A DNA stretch of 64,000 nucleotides, taken from NCBI RefSeq assembly GCF_013127955.1, contig NZ_CP053435.1, positions 1,302,001 to 1,366,000 of the forward strand, in the 5' to 3' direction. The DNA comes from Spirosoma taeanense. Lineage in GTDB: Bacteria > Bacteroidota > Bacteroidia > Cytophagales > Spirosomataceae. Under the pieces are notes generated by a model, which was given only the letters and a program-made list of their open reading frames with translations, was not told the DNA's origin and ran no database searches. Shown in pieces: positions 1 to 8,980 of the stretch. Position 1 is the stretch's first letter. Each line of letters begins with the position of its first letter. A program made the position numbers and the translations under genes.

Positions 1-1559
1 ACTACCCCACGGCAACGCTGAACCCCTGGGACTTTCCGCACCGGAACCGGATGCCCGAAGCCTTCGACCAGGAGAATCCAATTGCCACCAAATGCTATGC
101 ACTGGACGAAGCTACCCAGCAGTTTTTCGTCAAAGACGCCGAGCATCCTTACGTGCAGGAGAAGCCCTTCGACTGGATTCGGGGCTATCAGGTGGGCGGG
201 AAATCGCTTATCTGGGCGCGGCAGACGCAACGCTGGAGCCGGTTTGATTTTGAAGCGAACGCCCGCGATGGAGCTGCCATCGACTGGCCTGTTCGTTACG
301 CCGATATTGCCCCCTGGTATAGCCACGTTGAAAAATTCGTCGGGATCAGCGGTAATAAAGACGGTCTGGAGACGCTGCCCGACGGCGAATTCCTAAAGCC
401 CTGGGAGCTAAACTGCGTTGAAAAGCACATCCAGAAGCGGGTTGCTGAAAATTATAAAGACCGGCACGTAATCATCGGCCGCTGCGCCCACCTGACCGAA
501 CCGAAGCAGATTCATTATGATCAGGGGCGGGCGCAGTGTCAGGCGCGGCATCTGTGCTACCGGGGCTGTCCGTATGGCGGTTACTTCAGCAGCAATTCGT
601 CGACTATACCGTGGGCGGCTAAGACGGAAAAACTGACGTTACGCCCCGATTCGATCGTGCATTCGATCATCTACGACGATGCGAAAGGCAAGGCTACGGG
701 CGTTCGGGTGATTGATGCGCATACGAAAGAAATGTCGGAGTATTACGCCCGCATTATCTTCGTCAATGCCGCCTGCCTGAACACTAATCTGATTCTGCTA
801 AATTCCATTTCGCGTCGGTTTCCGAACGGACTGGGCAATGATAACGGGCTGCTAGGAAGGTACGTAGCCTTCCATAATTACCGGGGCAACATCGTCGCTG
901 ACTACGAAGGGTTTGCAGACGGTTATTTCTATGGCCGACGCCCGACAACGGCCTTCATGCCCAACTTTCGTAACGTTGACCGGCAGGAAACTGATTTTCA
1001 GCGGGGCTATATGGTCGCCTTTAGCGCGTCTCGCGGCAACTGGCAGCGGGGCGCAGGTCAGGAGGGGTTCGGCGCTGAGTTTAAGGATAAGCTAAGCGAT
1101 CCGGGCGCGTGGCACGTATTCATGATGATGCAGGCCGAAACCGTACCCCGTTATGAAAACCACGTCCGGCTCAGCACCGATCATAAAGACCCCTGGGGTA
1201 TCCCGCAACTCGTTACGTCTATTGGCTATACCGACAACGACGTAAAGGTGATGAACGACTTTCTGACGCAGGGTGCCGAGATGCTGGAAAAATCGGGCTG
1301 CATAAACATCCGCCCCTACGACGATCATCGCAATCCCGGCCTTGATATTCACGAAATGGGAGGTGTGCGCATGGGCCGTGACCCGAAAACGTCTTTAATC
1401 AACGCCCATAACCAACTGCATGCAGTGAAGAATGTGTTTGTGACCGACGGAGCGGCCATGACATCCACCGGTACGCAGAACCCATCCCTTACGTTCATGG
1501 CACTGACAGCCCGGGCTACCAACTACGCAGTCGGCGAAATGAAGAAGAAAAATCTATAA
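1..1559 (+). CDS. GMC family FAD-dependent oxidoreductase, 5' end outside window
   Basis: The reading frame is open from base 3, before the first ATG at 51, so the gene starts upstream and about 518 residues are visible. The N-terminal FAD-binding GxGxxG motif is not in the window. A GGKSLIW segment that fits the FAD/substrate region follows, then a cysteine-rich stretch (CQARHLCYRGCPYGG, about residue 179 of the visible part). The C-terminal GMC domain carries IHEMGGVRMG and TQNPSLTFMAL; His450 and Asn493 (visible numbering) match the catalytic His/Asn pair of GMC enzymes. Such enzymes oxidise alcohols or sugars using FAD. In Bacteroidota they often pair with a gluconate-dehydrogenase-like small subunit, which would lie upstream. 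The substrate cannot be told from sequence. The gene converges on the histidine kinase with 33 bp between them and no hairpin. Confidence 0.93.
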   Translation, partial: YPTATLNPWDFPHRNRMPEAFDQENPIATKCYALDEATQQFFVKDAEHPYVQEKPFDWIRGYQVGGKSLIWARQTQRWSRFDFEANARDGAAIDWPVRYADIAPWYSHVEKFVGISGNKDGLETLPDGEFLKPWELNCVEKHIQKRVAENYKDRHVIIGRCAHLTEPKQIHYDQGRAQCQARHLCYRGCPYGGYFSSNSSTIPWAAKTEKLTLRPDSIVHSIIYDDAKGKATGVRVIDAHTKEMSEYYARIIFVNAACLNTNLILLNSISRRFPNGLGNDNGLLGRYVAFHNYRGNIVADYEGFADGYFYGRRPTTAFMPNFRNVDRQETDFQRGYMVAFSASRGNWQRGAGQEGFGAEFKDKLSDPGAWHVFMMMQAETVPRYENHVRLSTDHKDPWGIPQLVTSIGYTDNDVKVMNDFLTQGAEMLEKSGCINIRPYDDHRNPGLDIHEMGGVRMGRDPKTSLINAHNQLHAVKNVFVTDGAAMTSTGTQNPSLTFMALTARATNYAVGEMKKKNL

Positions 1560-1592
1560 GGGTTTCCGTAAGTTGCTGTGGCCGGAACGTCA

Positions 1593-3398
1593 TCAGTTGA
1601 CTTCGGCAAATCGCATGCGGAACAATGCGCCATTCTGATACCTGACTTCAACAACGCCCGATAGCTGCTTGCAGAGGGAGGCCACGAGTTGTTTGCCAAA
1701 CGACTCCTGACCATGCTCCTCCCAGTCGTCGGGGGCAATGCCGGGGCCATTGTCCTGCACTTCCAGAAATAGCCCTTGCTGCTCGTGCAAACGAATACGT
1801 AGCATCGGACGGCTAACCGATTCATAAGCGTGTTTGAACGAGTTCGTTACCAGCTCGTTGACGATCAGGCCAATTGGAACCGCGATGTCCACTTCCAGCC
1901 ATTCTTTGGTGATGTCCAGGTGTAAATCGACTTCGTCGGGGTAGTAGCCATACGCCTGCATCAGACTATTCGCCAGATCGCTGAGGTAGTCCCGCATGTT
2001 CACGGTCGTTACGTTGTCGGTCTGGTAAAGCCGGTGGTGAATCAGGGCCATAGCCTCCACGCGCTGCTGACCCGTTCGGATTGCCTGAGCGACCCGCTCG
2101 TCGGTCAACTGATAGGATTGCAGACGCAGCAGACTTGAGACAATGGCCAGGTTATTTTTGACCCGATGGTGCAGTTCCTTCATCATTAGCGCCATCTGAT
2201 CAGATTGATGCCGTATCCGTATCCGACTGCTTCGTATCGACTGGTATTGCCAGAACAGCCCACCGAACAGAAAAATCAATAGGCAAAGTCCGGCCGTCAG
2301 GTACGTCATCTGTCGTCGTTCGCGCCGGTTTTCTTCGGCTAGCTGACGAATACGGGCCTCTTTCCGCTGAAATTGATAGGTGGCCTCCAGCATGGCAATG
2401 GTCCGGGTTTTTTCGACGTTCATCAGGGAGTCCTCACGGTCTTTCCATTCTTCCAGGAAGCCAATGGCTTTGGCGTAGTTTCCGGCAGCCCGGTAAGCCA
2501 TATAAGCCGCTTCTAGCGAGTTGAACAGCCGGTGAGGATCGTTGACAAGGCGGCTCAGGGCAAGGGCTTTGTCGGCCGCAGCCATTGCAGCGGGTTGGTT
2601 ACCCTGCTGGCGATAGGCCCAGCTTAAATTTCGGTAGGCATGCTCCAGTCCCGTCAGATTATGCTGCTGTTCATAGAGCGGAACAGCCATCTTGAAAAAC
2701 CGAATAGCCAGCGTAAAATTCCGGTCGGCATCCATCAGAATCTGACCGTAGTTTGCGTACGAAACGGGTAGATAGGAGGGATTCGGGTGGTATTTTGTTT
2801 CAATGGCTATCGCCTGCAGATAATTAACTCTTGCGGAGTCGAACTTGTGAAGGTCCCGGTAGGAGATGCCCAGTGTATTATAGGCGCGGCTTAGTTCACT
2901 GTAATTTCGGCTTTGAAAGGCGAAATGCCGGGCCATGTCTGCATATTGCAGGGCTTTTTGGGTGAGAAGCCGCACGTTTTGAGCATCACCCATGCGCTTA
3001 TACGTCTGTGCGAGCAGGTTATACACGTGAGCAATGCCATCCCGGCGATTCTGCGACTCAAAGAGCGGAAGGGCTTTCTGCGCATAATAAACGGCTGAAT
3101 CGAACGTGCCCTGGTTACGCATGACCGCCCCAATCAGCGCGTAGCCGCGGGCCAGGCCGTAAGGATAATGAATCTGCTGCGATTGACTGACGATCTGGCG
3201 GCTGAGGGCATTGGCCGAGTCGGTGTTGGCACTAAGCAGATCGAATGCCGTACGGCACCAGCGGTTGATGGTAAGCGTATCGGCACGGGTTGCCGACTGT
3301 CCGGCGGCTACACTTACAATCAAGGATAAGGCAAGCAGAGAGAAGGTGAACCGAACGATTCCCGTTAAACGATGGACTGCTGTTGATGCCTGTATCAT
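1593..3398 (-). CDS. TPR-containing sensor histidine kinase, HisKA_2 type
   Basis: This is a 601-residue membrane sensor kinase. A signal peptide or anchor covers residues 15-33, a periplasmic helical TPR array about 50-330, and a second membrane segment lies near 368-388 (TAGLCLLIFLFGGLFW). The cytoplasmic part has a HisKA_2 dimerisation domain with the phospho-acceptor motif ELHHRVKNNL near residue 409, then an ATPase domain with IVNELVTNSFKHA (N box) and QDNGPGIAP (G1 box). HisKA_2 kinases of this layout, periplasmic TPRs plus one anchor, are common in Cytophagales. No response regulator gene is adjacent on either side, so the partner must be elsewhere; I regard it as an orphan kinase. The signal sensed is unknown. 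Start chosen at the ATG at 3398 because it gives a normal signal peptide. Confidence 0.92.
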   Translation of the reverse strand: MIQASTAVHRLTGIVRFTFSLLALSLIVSVAAGQSATRADTLTINRWCRTAFDLLSANTDSANALSRQIVSQSQQIHYPYGLARGYALIGAVMRNQGTFDSAVYYAQKALPLFESQNRRDGIAHVYNLLAQTYKRMGDAQNVRLLTQKALQYADMARHFAFQSRNYSELSRAYNTLGISYRDLHKFDSARVNYLQAIAIETKYHPNPSYLPVSYANYGQILMDADRNFTLAIRFFKMAVPLYEQQHNLTGLEHAYRNLSWAYRQQGNQPAAMAAADKALALSRLVNDPHRLFNSLEAAYMAYRAAGNYAKAIGFLEEWKDREDSLMNVEKTRTIAMLEATYQFQRKEARIRQLAEENRRERRQMTYLTAGLCLLIFLFGGLFWQYQSIRSSRIRIRHQSDQMALMMKELHHRVKNNLAIVSSLLRLQSYQLTDERVAQAIRTGQQRVEAMALIHHRLYQTDNVTTVNMRDYLSDLANSLMQAYGYYPDEVDLHLDITKEWLEVDIAVPIGLIVNELVTNSFKHAYESVSRPMLRIRLHEQQGLFLEVQDNGPGIAPDDWEEHGQESFGKQLVASLCKQLSGVVEVRYQNGALFRMRFAEVN

Positions 3399-3481
3399 AA
3401 ACTAATAACTCCGACTTTGGAGAAATCTACCGAAGTTACTACTTTAAAGCTGTTTGATAGATCAACATACAGTCCATTGAT

Positions 3482-3952
3482 TTGAATCATTCTGTTAATT
3501 ATCTGAGCGTCAGAGAAGAGTTACTTGCTCAGTGCCGGGCCTACGTCCAGCAGCGAATCAGTACGGCCCGTCAGGCTATGGAAGCGGCTCAGGAATCGGC
3601 CAATTCGGAATCGAAAAGCAGTGCGGGCGACAAATACGAAACCGGCCGGGCAATGGCCCAGCTCGAACGCGACCGGCACGCTCAGCTTCTGGCCGAAGCC
3701 CTGAAGCTGGAACAGGAACTAATCCGCCTGAACACCGAAAAAACCTACGCCACCGTCCAGCCCGGCAGTCTGGTCATTACCAGCCGGGGGCGTTTTTTTA
3801 TCAGTATCAGCGCGGGTAAGCTCAACATTGATGGTAGCGATTACTTCGCGGTATCACCGGCATCGCCTATTGGTGTGGCCCTGGCAGGGCACAAAGCCGG
3901 CGATACCGTGCAATTCAACGCGATGTCGTATCAACTGACCGAAGTAGTCTGA
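3482..3952 (+). CDS. GreA/GreB-like small protein with non-ATG start
   Basis: This 156-residue protein has an N-terminal coiled coil (about residues 8-85, with SKSSAGDKYETGRAM) and a C-terminal beta-rich domain like that of GreA/GreB (about 90-155, with PGSLVITSRGRFFIS). Related Bacteroidota proteins are, as I recall, sometimes labelled 3-oxoacyl-ACP synthase, which the sequence does not support: there is no thiolase fold or catalytic Cys-His-Asn. A role with RNA polymerase is an inference from the fold. There is no usable ATG at the 5' end: the first in-frame ATG would delete most of the coiled coil. TTG at 3482 is the most likely start; an in-frame ATT two codons upstream (3476) is possible. 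Its TGA stop abuts the stop codon of the opposing amidohydrolase with no base between them. Confidence 0.8.
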   Translation: MNHSVNYLSVREELLAQCRAYVQQRISTARQAMEAAQESANSESKSSAGDKYETGRAMAQLERDRHAQLLAEALKLEQELIRLNTEKTYATVQPGSLVITSRGRFFISISAGKLNIDGSDYFAVSPASPIGVALAGHKAGDTVQFNAMSYQLTEVV

Positions 3953-5584
3953 TCAAAACGCCCGTTCGCCACCAATCCAGGTCTGGCGTACTTTTGTCTG
4001 CCGTAGCTGCTCGTTCGGCGCCGTCATAATATCCCGATCAAGGATCACAAAATCAGCCTGTTTGCCCGGAGCGATGCTGCCCCGCAGGTGATCTTCAAAA
4101 TTGGCGTAGGCTGCCCAGCGCGTCATCGCCAGCAGGGCCGACCGGCGATCAACGGCATTCTCAGGTTGGTAACCCCCGGTCGGGTAGTTTTTAGCGTCCT
4201 GCCTGGCCGTGGCTGCATGAAAACCAAACAACGGATTGACAGCTTCGACCGGAAAATCGCTGCCGAAGGCAATCAGTCCGTTCTGCCTTTGAAGGTCTTT
4301 GAAGGCGTAGGCACCTTTGACCCGAACCGGCCCAAGTCGGTCGGCAGCCCAGTACATATCCGACGTAGCGTGAGTGGGCTGTACCGATGGGATAATCGAG
4401 TACTGTTTAAACTTCCAGAAGTCTTCCGGCGAAACGACCTGAGCATGCTCGATGCGCCACCGCCGGTCGTTCGGTTTTTTAAGCAGTTTACCGTACAGGT
4501 CCAGCATCAGATGGTTCGCCGAGTCGCCAATGCAGTGCGTGTTAGCCTGAAAGTTCGAAGCATACAGCAATCTGGTTACGCGTTCCAGCTCGGCCGGGCT
4601 AAGAAGCAGGAAACCTGTTGTTTCGCGCCTGTCGCTGTAAGGCTTCCGAAGGCAGGCCCCGCGCGAGCCCAGAGCCCCATCGGCATACAGCTTGAAGGAA
4701 CGAACCGTGAGCCGGTCGGTCTGGAACGGGCCGCGCTTCAGAAAATAGTTTAAATTCGGCTCACCCAGGCTAACCATAGCGTAATCGCGAATCTTGAGTT
4801 TCCCGGCTTTTTGCAGACTGTCGATAAGATTAATCTCATCGGGACTGATCCCCGCATCCGATACGGTGGTTAGGCCCAGCGATACACAAACACGCTGAGC
4901 GGCCAGCAGCATCCGGGCCTTATCCGCATTGTCGGGCCGGGGCATTACGCGCCTGACAAGCTGCATGGCGTTATCGACCAGCACCCCGGTTGGCTGATTA
5001 TTGGCCAGAACGATCTCCCCGCCTGGCAGCTTCAGTCCCGGCATGACCCGCGCCAGCCGCAGGGCTTTTGAGTTCACAAGCAGGGCATGGCCATCTACCC
5101 GGGTCAGAGCAACGGGAATATTCGGAAAGGCCGCATCCAGCTTTTCCTTGGTTGGAAAGGATTTGTCAGCCCAGTCGTTCTGGTCCCAGCCCCGGCCGAT
5201 GATCCATAAGGCAGACGGGTGTTTCCCGGCAAACTGCTTCAACCGATCAATGACCTCGTCGTAGGAGGCCGCTCCAACCAGATCGGCCTGATCGAGCATT
5301 TGGCCAAGGCCTAAAAAATGAGCGTGCGGATCGTAAAAACCCGGATAAACCGCCTGTCCACCAAGATCAACGGTGCTGTCGGCATCATATTCTTCCCGTA
5401 ACGTCTGGGCTGAACCAACGGCCAGAAAGGAACCATCCTTGATGACAACCGCGTCGGCTATCGAAAAACTTGAATCGGCCGTATAGATGCGAGCATTAGA
5501 AATCAGTAAATCGGCCTTTTTCCTGGAGGAACAGCCCGATATCAGGGCCAGCAACGCCGAAAAGAGAAGGAAAGAATAGCGCAT
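3953..5584 (-). CDS. Amidohydrolase family lipoprotein (YtcJ-like)
   Basis: A 543-residue metal-dependent hydrolase of the amidohydrolase-3 group. The ATG at 5584 is preferred over one seven codons upstream because it gives a lipoprotein signal peptide with lipobox ISGC and acylated Cys18. The metal-binding motif DPHAH has His87 and His89; later motifs DGHALL, HCIGD, EHAQV and GSDFPVE fit the metal and catalytic residues of the family. Family members hydrolyse N-acyl amino acids or imide/amide substrates; the exact substrate is not predictable. The protein should face the periplasm from the inner or outer membrane. It is divergent from the TolC-like gene, with about 107 bp between the two chosen starts. 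Confidence 0.92.
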   Translation of the reverse strand: MRYSFLLFSALLALISGCSSRKKADLLISNARIYTADSSFSIADAVVIKDGSFLAVGSAQTLREEYDADSTVDLGGQAVYPGFYDPHAHFLGLGQMLDQADLVGAASYDEVIDRLKQFAGKHPSALWIIGRGWDQNDWADKSFPTKEKLDAAFPNIPVALTRVDGHALLVNSKALRLARVMPGLKLPGGEIVLANNQPTGVLVDNAMQLVRRVMPRPDNADKARMLLAAQRVCVSLGLTTVSDAGISPDEINLIDSLQKAGKLKIRDYAMVSLGEPNLNYFLKRGPFQTDRLTVRSFKLYADGALGSRGACLRKPYSDRRETTGFLLLSPAELERVTRLLYASNFQANTHCIGDSANHLMLDLYGKLLKKPNDRRWRIEHAQVVSPEDFWKFKQYSIIPSVQPTHATSDMYWAADRLGPVRVKGAYAFKDLQRQNGLIAFGSDFPVEAVNPLFGFHAATARQDAKNYPTGGYQPENAVDRRSALLAMTRWAAYANFEDHLRGSIAPGKQADFVILDRDIMTAPNEQLRQTKVRQTWIGGERAF

Positions 5585-5654
5585 GGTTGACGAGTAAGAA
5601 AACATGCAAATTAAGTGAAAGTTGCCAAGTCAACCGGACAATGCGAGATTCTCG

Positions 5655-5662
5655 TAATTTTG
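5655..5662 (+). promoter_or_regulatory. Bacteroidota -7 box upstream of the TolC-like gene
   Basis: TAATTTTG matches the Bacteroidota primary-sigma -7 consensus TAnnTTTG exactly and lies 30 bp before the ATG at 5692, which gives a leader of about 25 nt. No TTG is found at the usual -33 spacing, so the assignment rests on the -7 box and position only. Confidence 0.5.
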
Positions 5663-5691
5663 ACCCATTAGTCGCTCGTTATACAACATCC

Positions 5692-7083
5692 ATGAAACTT
5701 AGTAGTTGGATTCTTTTTGTTTGCCTGCCTCTCTCGGCTTTTGCTCAACAACAACCCGGAAATGCTATCCAGCGCGCACAGCAACGAACCTATACCGTTG
5801 CTACCATCCCGCAACCCGGCGATTTACTCACGTTTCAGCAAGCGCTGGAGCAGGCCGTACAAAACAACTACCAGGTTCGTATCAACCGCTCGGAGGAAGA
5901 AATCGCCCGTAATAACTACACGAAAGGAAATGCGGGTTACCTGCCCTCGCTGACCTTTAACGGTACCTCGAACGGGGGCTTGCAGAACCTGTACCAGACG
6001 TATCTGCAAAACCTGCGTGATCCGTTACGGGTGCGGGGAGCGTTTAACCGCACTACCAATCTTGGCCTGAACCTGAACTACACCTTGTTTAACGGGTATG
6101 CACGCTCAGCTCTGTACACCCAGTTGCGGCAACTGGTGCAGATCAGCACCGTAAATACCCGCGCCAATATCGAAGCGACCATTGCCAGCGTGGCCACCGC
6201 CTATTTCGACGTTACCCGGCAACTGCAGCGGCTTATCGCCTTTACGCAGGCGCTCGACATCTCGCGGGAGCGGCTGGAACTGGCCCGGGCCAACTATGAA
6301 GTGGGTACTCGTTCGAAAGTTGACTTTCTTAGTGCCCAGGTGGATTATAACGTCGATAGCGCAGCTCTACTTTCGCAGCGGCAGGCACTTCAGACGGCCA
6401 AAATTCAGCTCAACACCTTGCTGGTTCGTGATCCGCTGACCGAGTTTGCCATCCGCGACACGATCATTGCCCGCACTGATCTGCAACTGGCTGGTTTGCA
6501 GCAGTCGCTTTCAGCCAATAACCCGCTGCTGACGGTAGCCGTGCTGAACCGAACGCTGGCCGACCTGAATGTGCGCTTAGCCAATGCACAGCAGTTACCG
6601 CTCGTAACCGCTCAGACCGGTTACAACTATCAGTTTATTGACAACCAGGGTGGCTTTGGCGTGAAAACAGGCCGGACGAGCGCGATTACCTACAACATAA
6701 CGGCCACTATTCCGATCTTCAGCGGCTACAATCTCAAGCGGCAGATTCAGAATGCCCGCGTCAACACGATCATTGCCCAGAACCAGGAAGCTGACCAGCG
6801 CTTGCAATTGCAGTCGGCCCTGTCGCAGACGTATCAAACCTATGCCAACAGCCTGCAACTGCTGAATCTGGAGATTCAGAATAACCTGCTGGCCAATCAG
6901 AACGTAGATATCGCCTACGACCGCTATCGGATCGGGAACTCAACCTTTGTCGAATTCCGCGACGTACAACGTAACGCGATCAACGCCCAGACTCGCCTGA
7001 TCGACGCTGAGTTCAACGCTAAAGCGGCCGAAATCGAATTACTACGGCTCAGTAGCACTATCACGCAGGAACTGGGTCAGTGA
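5692..7083 (+). CDS. TolC family outer-membrane efflux protein
   Basis: A 463-residue protein with a clear signal peptide ending LPLSAFA before QQQ. The rest is two repeats of the OEP (outer membrane efflux protein) domain: long amphipathic helices, with EQAVQNNYQVRINRSEEEIARNNY opening the first and a TIPIFSGYNLKRQIQNA-type segment, typical of the periplasmic barrel of TolC, in the second. It would form the trimeric outer-membrane exit duct of a tripartite efflux or type I secretion pump. The start was moved to the ATG at 5692 because the upstream residues do not resemble a signal peptide. No membrane fusion protein or inner-membrane pump gene lies next to it, so its partners are encoded elsewhere; the next gene downstream is unrelated. 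Confidence 0.93.
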   Translation: MKLSSWILFVCLPLSAFAQQQPGNAIQRAQQRTYTVATIPQPGDLLTFQQALEQAVQNNYQVRINRSEEEIARNNYTKGNAGYLPSLTFNGTSNGGLQNLYQTYLQNLRDPLRVRGAFNRTTNLGLNLNYTLFNGYARSALYTQLRQLVQISTVNTRANIEATIASVATAYFDVTRQLQRLIAFTQALDISRERLELARANYEVGTRSKVDFLSAQVDYNVDSAALLSQRQALQTAKIQLNTLLVRDPLTEFAIRDTIIARTDLQLAGLQQSLSANNPLLTVAVLNRTLADLNVRLANAQQLPLVTAQTGYNYQFIDNQGGFGVKTGRTSAITYNITATIPIFSGYNLKRQIQNARVNTIIAQNQEADQRLQLQSALSQTYQTYANSLQLLNLEIQNNLLANQNVDIAYDRYRIGNSTFVEFRDVQRNAINAQTRLIDAEFNAKAAEIELLRLSSTITQELGQ

Positions 7084-7186
7084 AAAAGTTGCCAGAGGAA
7101 GCTATTGCTGGGACGAACAGGCTTCTCTGCGCCGGTTTGTAACAAAGCTATTGGATTGGCGAGCCCGCTGCTTATCTTGAACGATC

Positions 7187-7879
7187 ATGCAGAACCCCGT
7201 TGAGCCGTTCGACTGGCAGCGTATTTTTATCGATCAGTTTCCGTGGACCTATCTCGCGGAAGTCGCGTTTCGAACCGTTTTCATGTTCATTGTGCTGCTG
7301 ACAGCTCTGACCGTTTCGGGCAAACGCGAGGTTCGTCAGTTGTCTATTTATGAACTGGTTTTGCTGATTGGTCTTGGCTCGGCCGCGGGCGATCCCATGT
7401 TCTATGACGATGTGCCCCTCGCAGCCGCTGTGGTTGTTTTTGCCGTCATGATGGGGTGTTACAAACTGGCTACGTTCATAAGCGACCGGAACAAAGCGGT
7501 TCGCGAACGACTGGAGGGTAAACCCGTGTACGTCATTGATGGAGGCTGTATATTAACCAGCAACTTCGACCGGGAAGATTTAGGACTGGAAGAGCTTTTT
7601 TCTGATTTGCGTATAGCGGGCGTCGAACATCTGGGCCAGGTACGCACGGCCATTCTGGAGCCTAATGGTCAACTGAGTGTATTTCAGTTCAAACCCGACG
7701 ACGTTCGGCCTGGTCTGCCCATCCTGCCCAATGCGCTGAAGCGCCACACCGAGCACATTCACGACATGGATCAGTACGCCTGCTGCAACTGCGGCAATGT
7801 ACAGACCTTTAGCCCGCCCGCGAATCATCCGCCCTGTCCGAACTGCGAGAAGTCGGTTTGGGTAAAAGCAATGCACTGA
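7187..7879 (+). CDS. DUF421 membrane protein with C-terminal zinc-ribbon-like motif
   Basis: A 230-residue protein of the DUF421 (YetF/YrbG-like) family. Three membrane helices occupy about residues 18-40, 52-66 and 72-92, followed by the conserved soluble DUF421 domain (VRERLEGKPVYVIDGG onward). The last 32 residues hold clustered cysteines (CCNCGN and CPNCEK, near residues 201-222) that look like a CxxC-CxxC zinc ribbon. Members are inner-membrane proteins of unclear function; some Bacillus relatives concern spore and germination traits. I infer that the zinc ribbon is an added module. The gene converges on topoisomerase IB with only 3 bp between stop codons. Confidence 0.9.
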   Translation: MQNPVEPFDWQRIFIDQFPWTYLAEVAFRTVFMFIVLLTALTVSGKREVRQLSIYELVLLIGLGSAAGDPMFYDDVPLAAAVVVFAVMMGCYKLATFISDRNKAVRERLEGKPVYVIDGGCILTSNFDREDLGLEELFSDLRIAGVEHLGQVRTAILEPNGQLSVFQFKPDDVRPGLPILPNALKRHTEHIHDMDQYACCNCGNVQTFSPPANHPPCPNCEKSVWVKAMH

Positions 7880-7882
7880 TTC

Positions 7883-8980
7883 TCAGCTTACGGCTTTTTT
7901 GGCAGCCGGGCTTTTAACTGCTTTTTTCACCTGATCTTTCAGGAATTTAAGCAGCAGCTTTTCGACGCCATCCAGGCCGTGCGGGCTGGTTTGCCGAAAC
8001 CGGTTTTTATGGGTAATGTAAGCGTTCAGATCCTGACACTCATAGGCTTCCAGAATCTGCGGGTGAACGTAATGTTTGCGGCAAACCGTGCGGGTATTCC
8101 CCAGCCGCTGCGACACCTCATCAAGCACCGTATTGACGTTTTTCTTCAGTTCCTTCTCAGTACTGCACGGCTCCAGTTCAACCAGAAGCCGTAGTGCGTT
8201 AACCGTGCCGGCCCAGGTGCGGAAATCTTTCGCCGAAAAATCCTCGCCCATTGTTTCTTTCAGGTAATCATTAACCATGCCGGAGTCGATGCTGTGCCGC
8301 TCCCCGGCTTCGTCGAAATACTGAAACAATTCTTTTCCTGGAATATCGCGGCAGGCTTTAACGAGTCGGGCCAGCCGTTGGTCGTGCAGGGTGATATCGT
8401 GATAAATCCCTTTTTTGCCCCTGAAGCTGAATCGGAGTTCACTGCCCTGCGCTTTTACGTGCTGATCTTTTAGAGTAGTCAGACCGTAAGAACCATATTC
8501 CTTCTCGTAAGCGGCATTGCCTACCCGTATCAGCGTTTGTTCCATGACGCTCAGAGCCACGGCGATTACTTTCTCGCGGGGCAATCCCCTTGCCTTCAGG
8601 TCTTTATCCAGACGAGCACGCAACAGGGGCAGGGTTTCGCCGAAGGCTACCATCCGGAAAAATTTTGTCTCGCTACGAATAGCTTCCCAATTGGCATGGT
8701 ACCGGTACTGTTTACGGTTTTTGGTGTCAATTCCGGTTGCCTGCAGGTGTCCGTTGGCCCTCGGGCTTATCCAGACGCGCTCCCAAGCCGGCGGAAGGGC
8801 CATGCTACGGATGCGCGTCAGGGTGTCATCATCCACCACTTCATTCCCTTTCGGGTCAATATATTTAAAACGGTCTCCCACGCGCTGACGGCTTATGCCG
8901 GGCATGGTATCGTTCATGTAAACAAGCCGGGCCACCTTGGCCGTCTTGACCGGATCGTGCGCCAGTTCTAATAAATCCAC
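7883..8980 (-). CDS. DNA topoisomerase IB (poxvirus-like)
   Basis: A 365-residue type IB topoisomerase, the monomeric enzyme that relaxes supercoils by a 3'-phosphotyrosyl intermediate without ATP. The N-terminal domain spans about residues 20-80 (RDPKGNEV-like segment, LPPAWERVWISP), and the catalytic domain follows. Active-site motifs seen are LRFSFRGKKG, KDFRTWAGT and RLGNTRTVCRKHYVHP; Tyr304 in the last is the nucleophile. In the vaccinia enzyme a histidine sits where this protein has the Asn of LGNT, a change known from bacterial and mimivirus-type members. The C-terminus is a short lysine/alanine-rich tail (KKAVKSPAAKKAVS), probably for DNA contact. The 195-residue membrane protein gene lies upstream on the same strand. 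Confidence 0.95.
   Translation of the reverse strand: MDLLELAHDPVKTAKVARLVYMNDTMPGISRQRVGDRFKYIDPKGNEVVDDDTLTRIRSMALPPAWERVWISPRANGHLQATGIDTKNRKQYRYHANWEAIRSETKFFRMVAFGETLPLLRARLDKDLKARGLPREKVIAVALSVMEQTLIRVGNAAYEKEYGSYGLTTLKDQHVKAQGSELRFSFRGKKGIYHDITLHDQRLARLVKACRDIPGKELFQYFDEAGERHSIDSGMVNDYLKETMGEDFSAKDFRTWAGTVNALRLLVELEPCSTEKELKKNVNTVLDEVSQRLGNTRTVCRKHYVHPQILEAYECQDLNAYITHKNRFRQTSPHGLDGVEKLLLKFLKDQVKKAVKSPAAKKAVS

Noticed and set aside
3346-3410. Strong promoter for the sensor kinase
   Set aside because: Only partial matches to TAnnTTTG (such as TAGATTTC on the minus strand) were found, so no promoter is listed.
4088-4753. 221-codon open frame on + strand inside the amidohydrolase gene
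   Set aside because: It is antisense to a gene with clear family motifs; no signal or domain is seen in the shadow frame.
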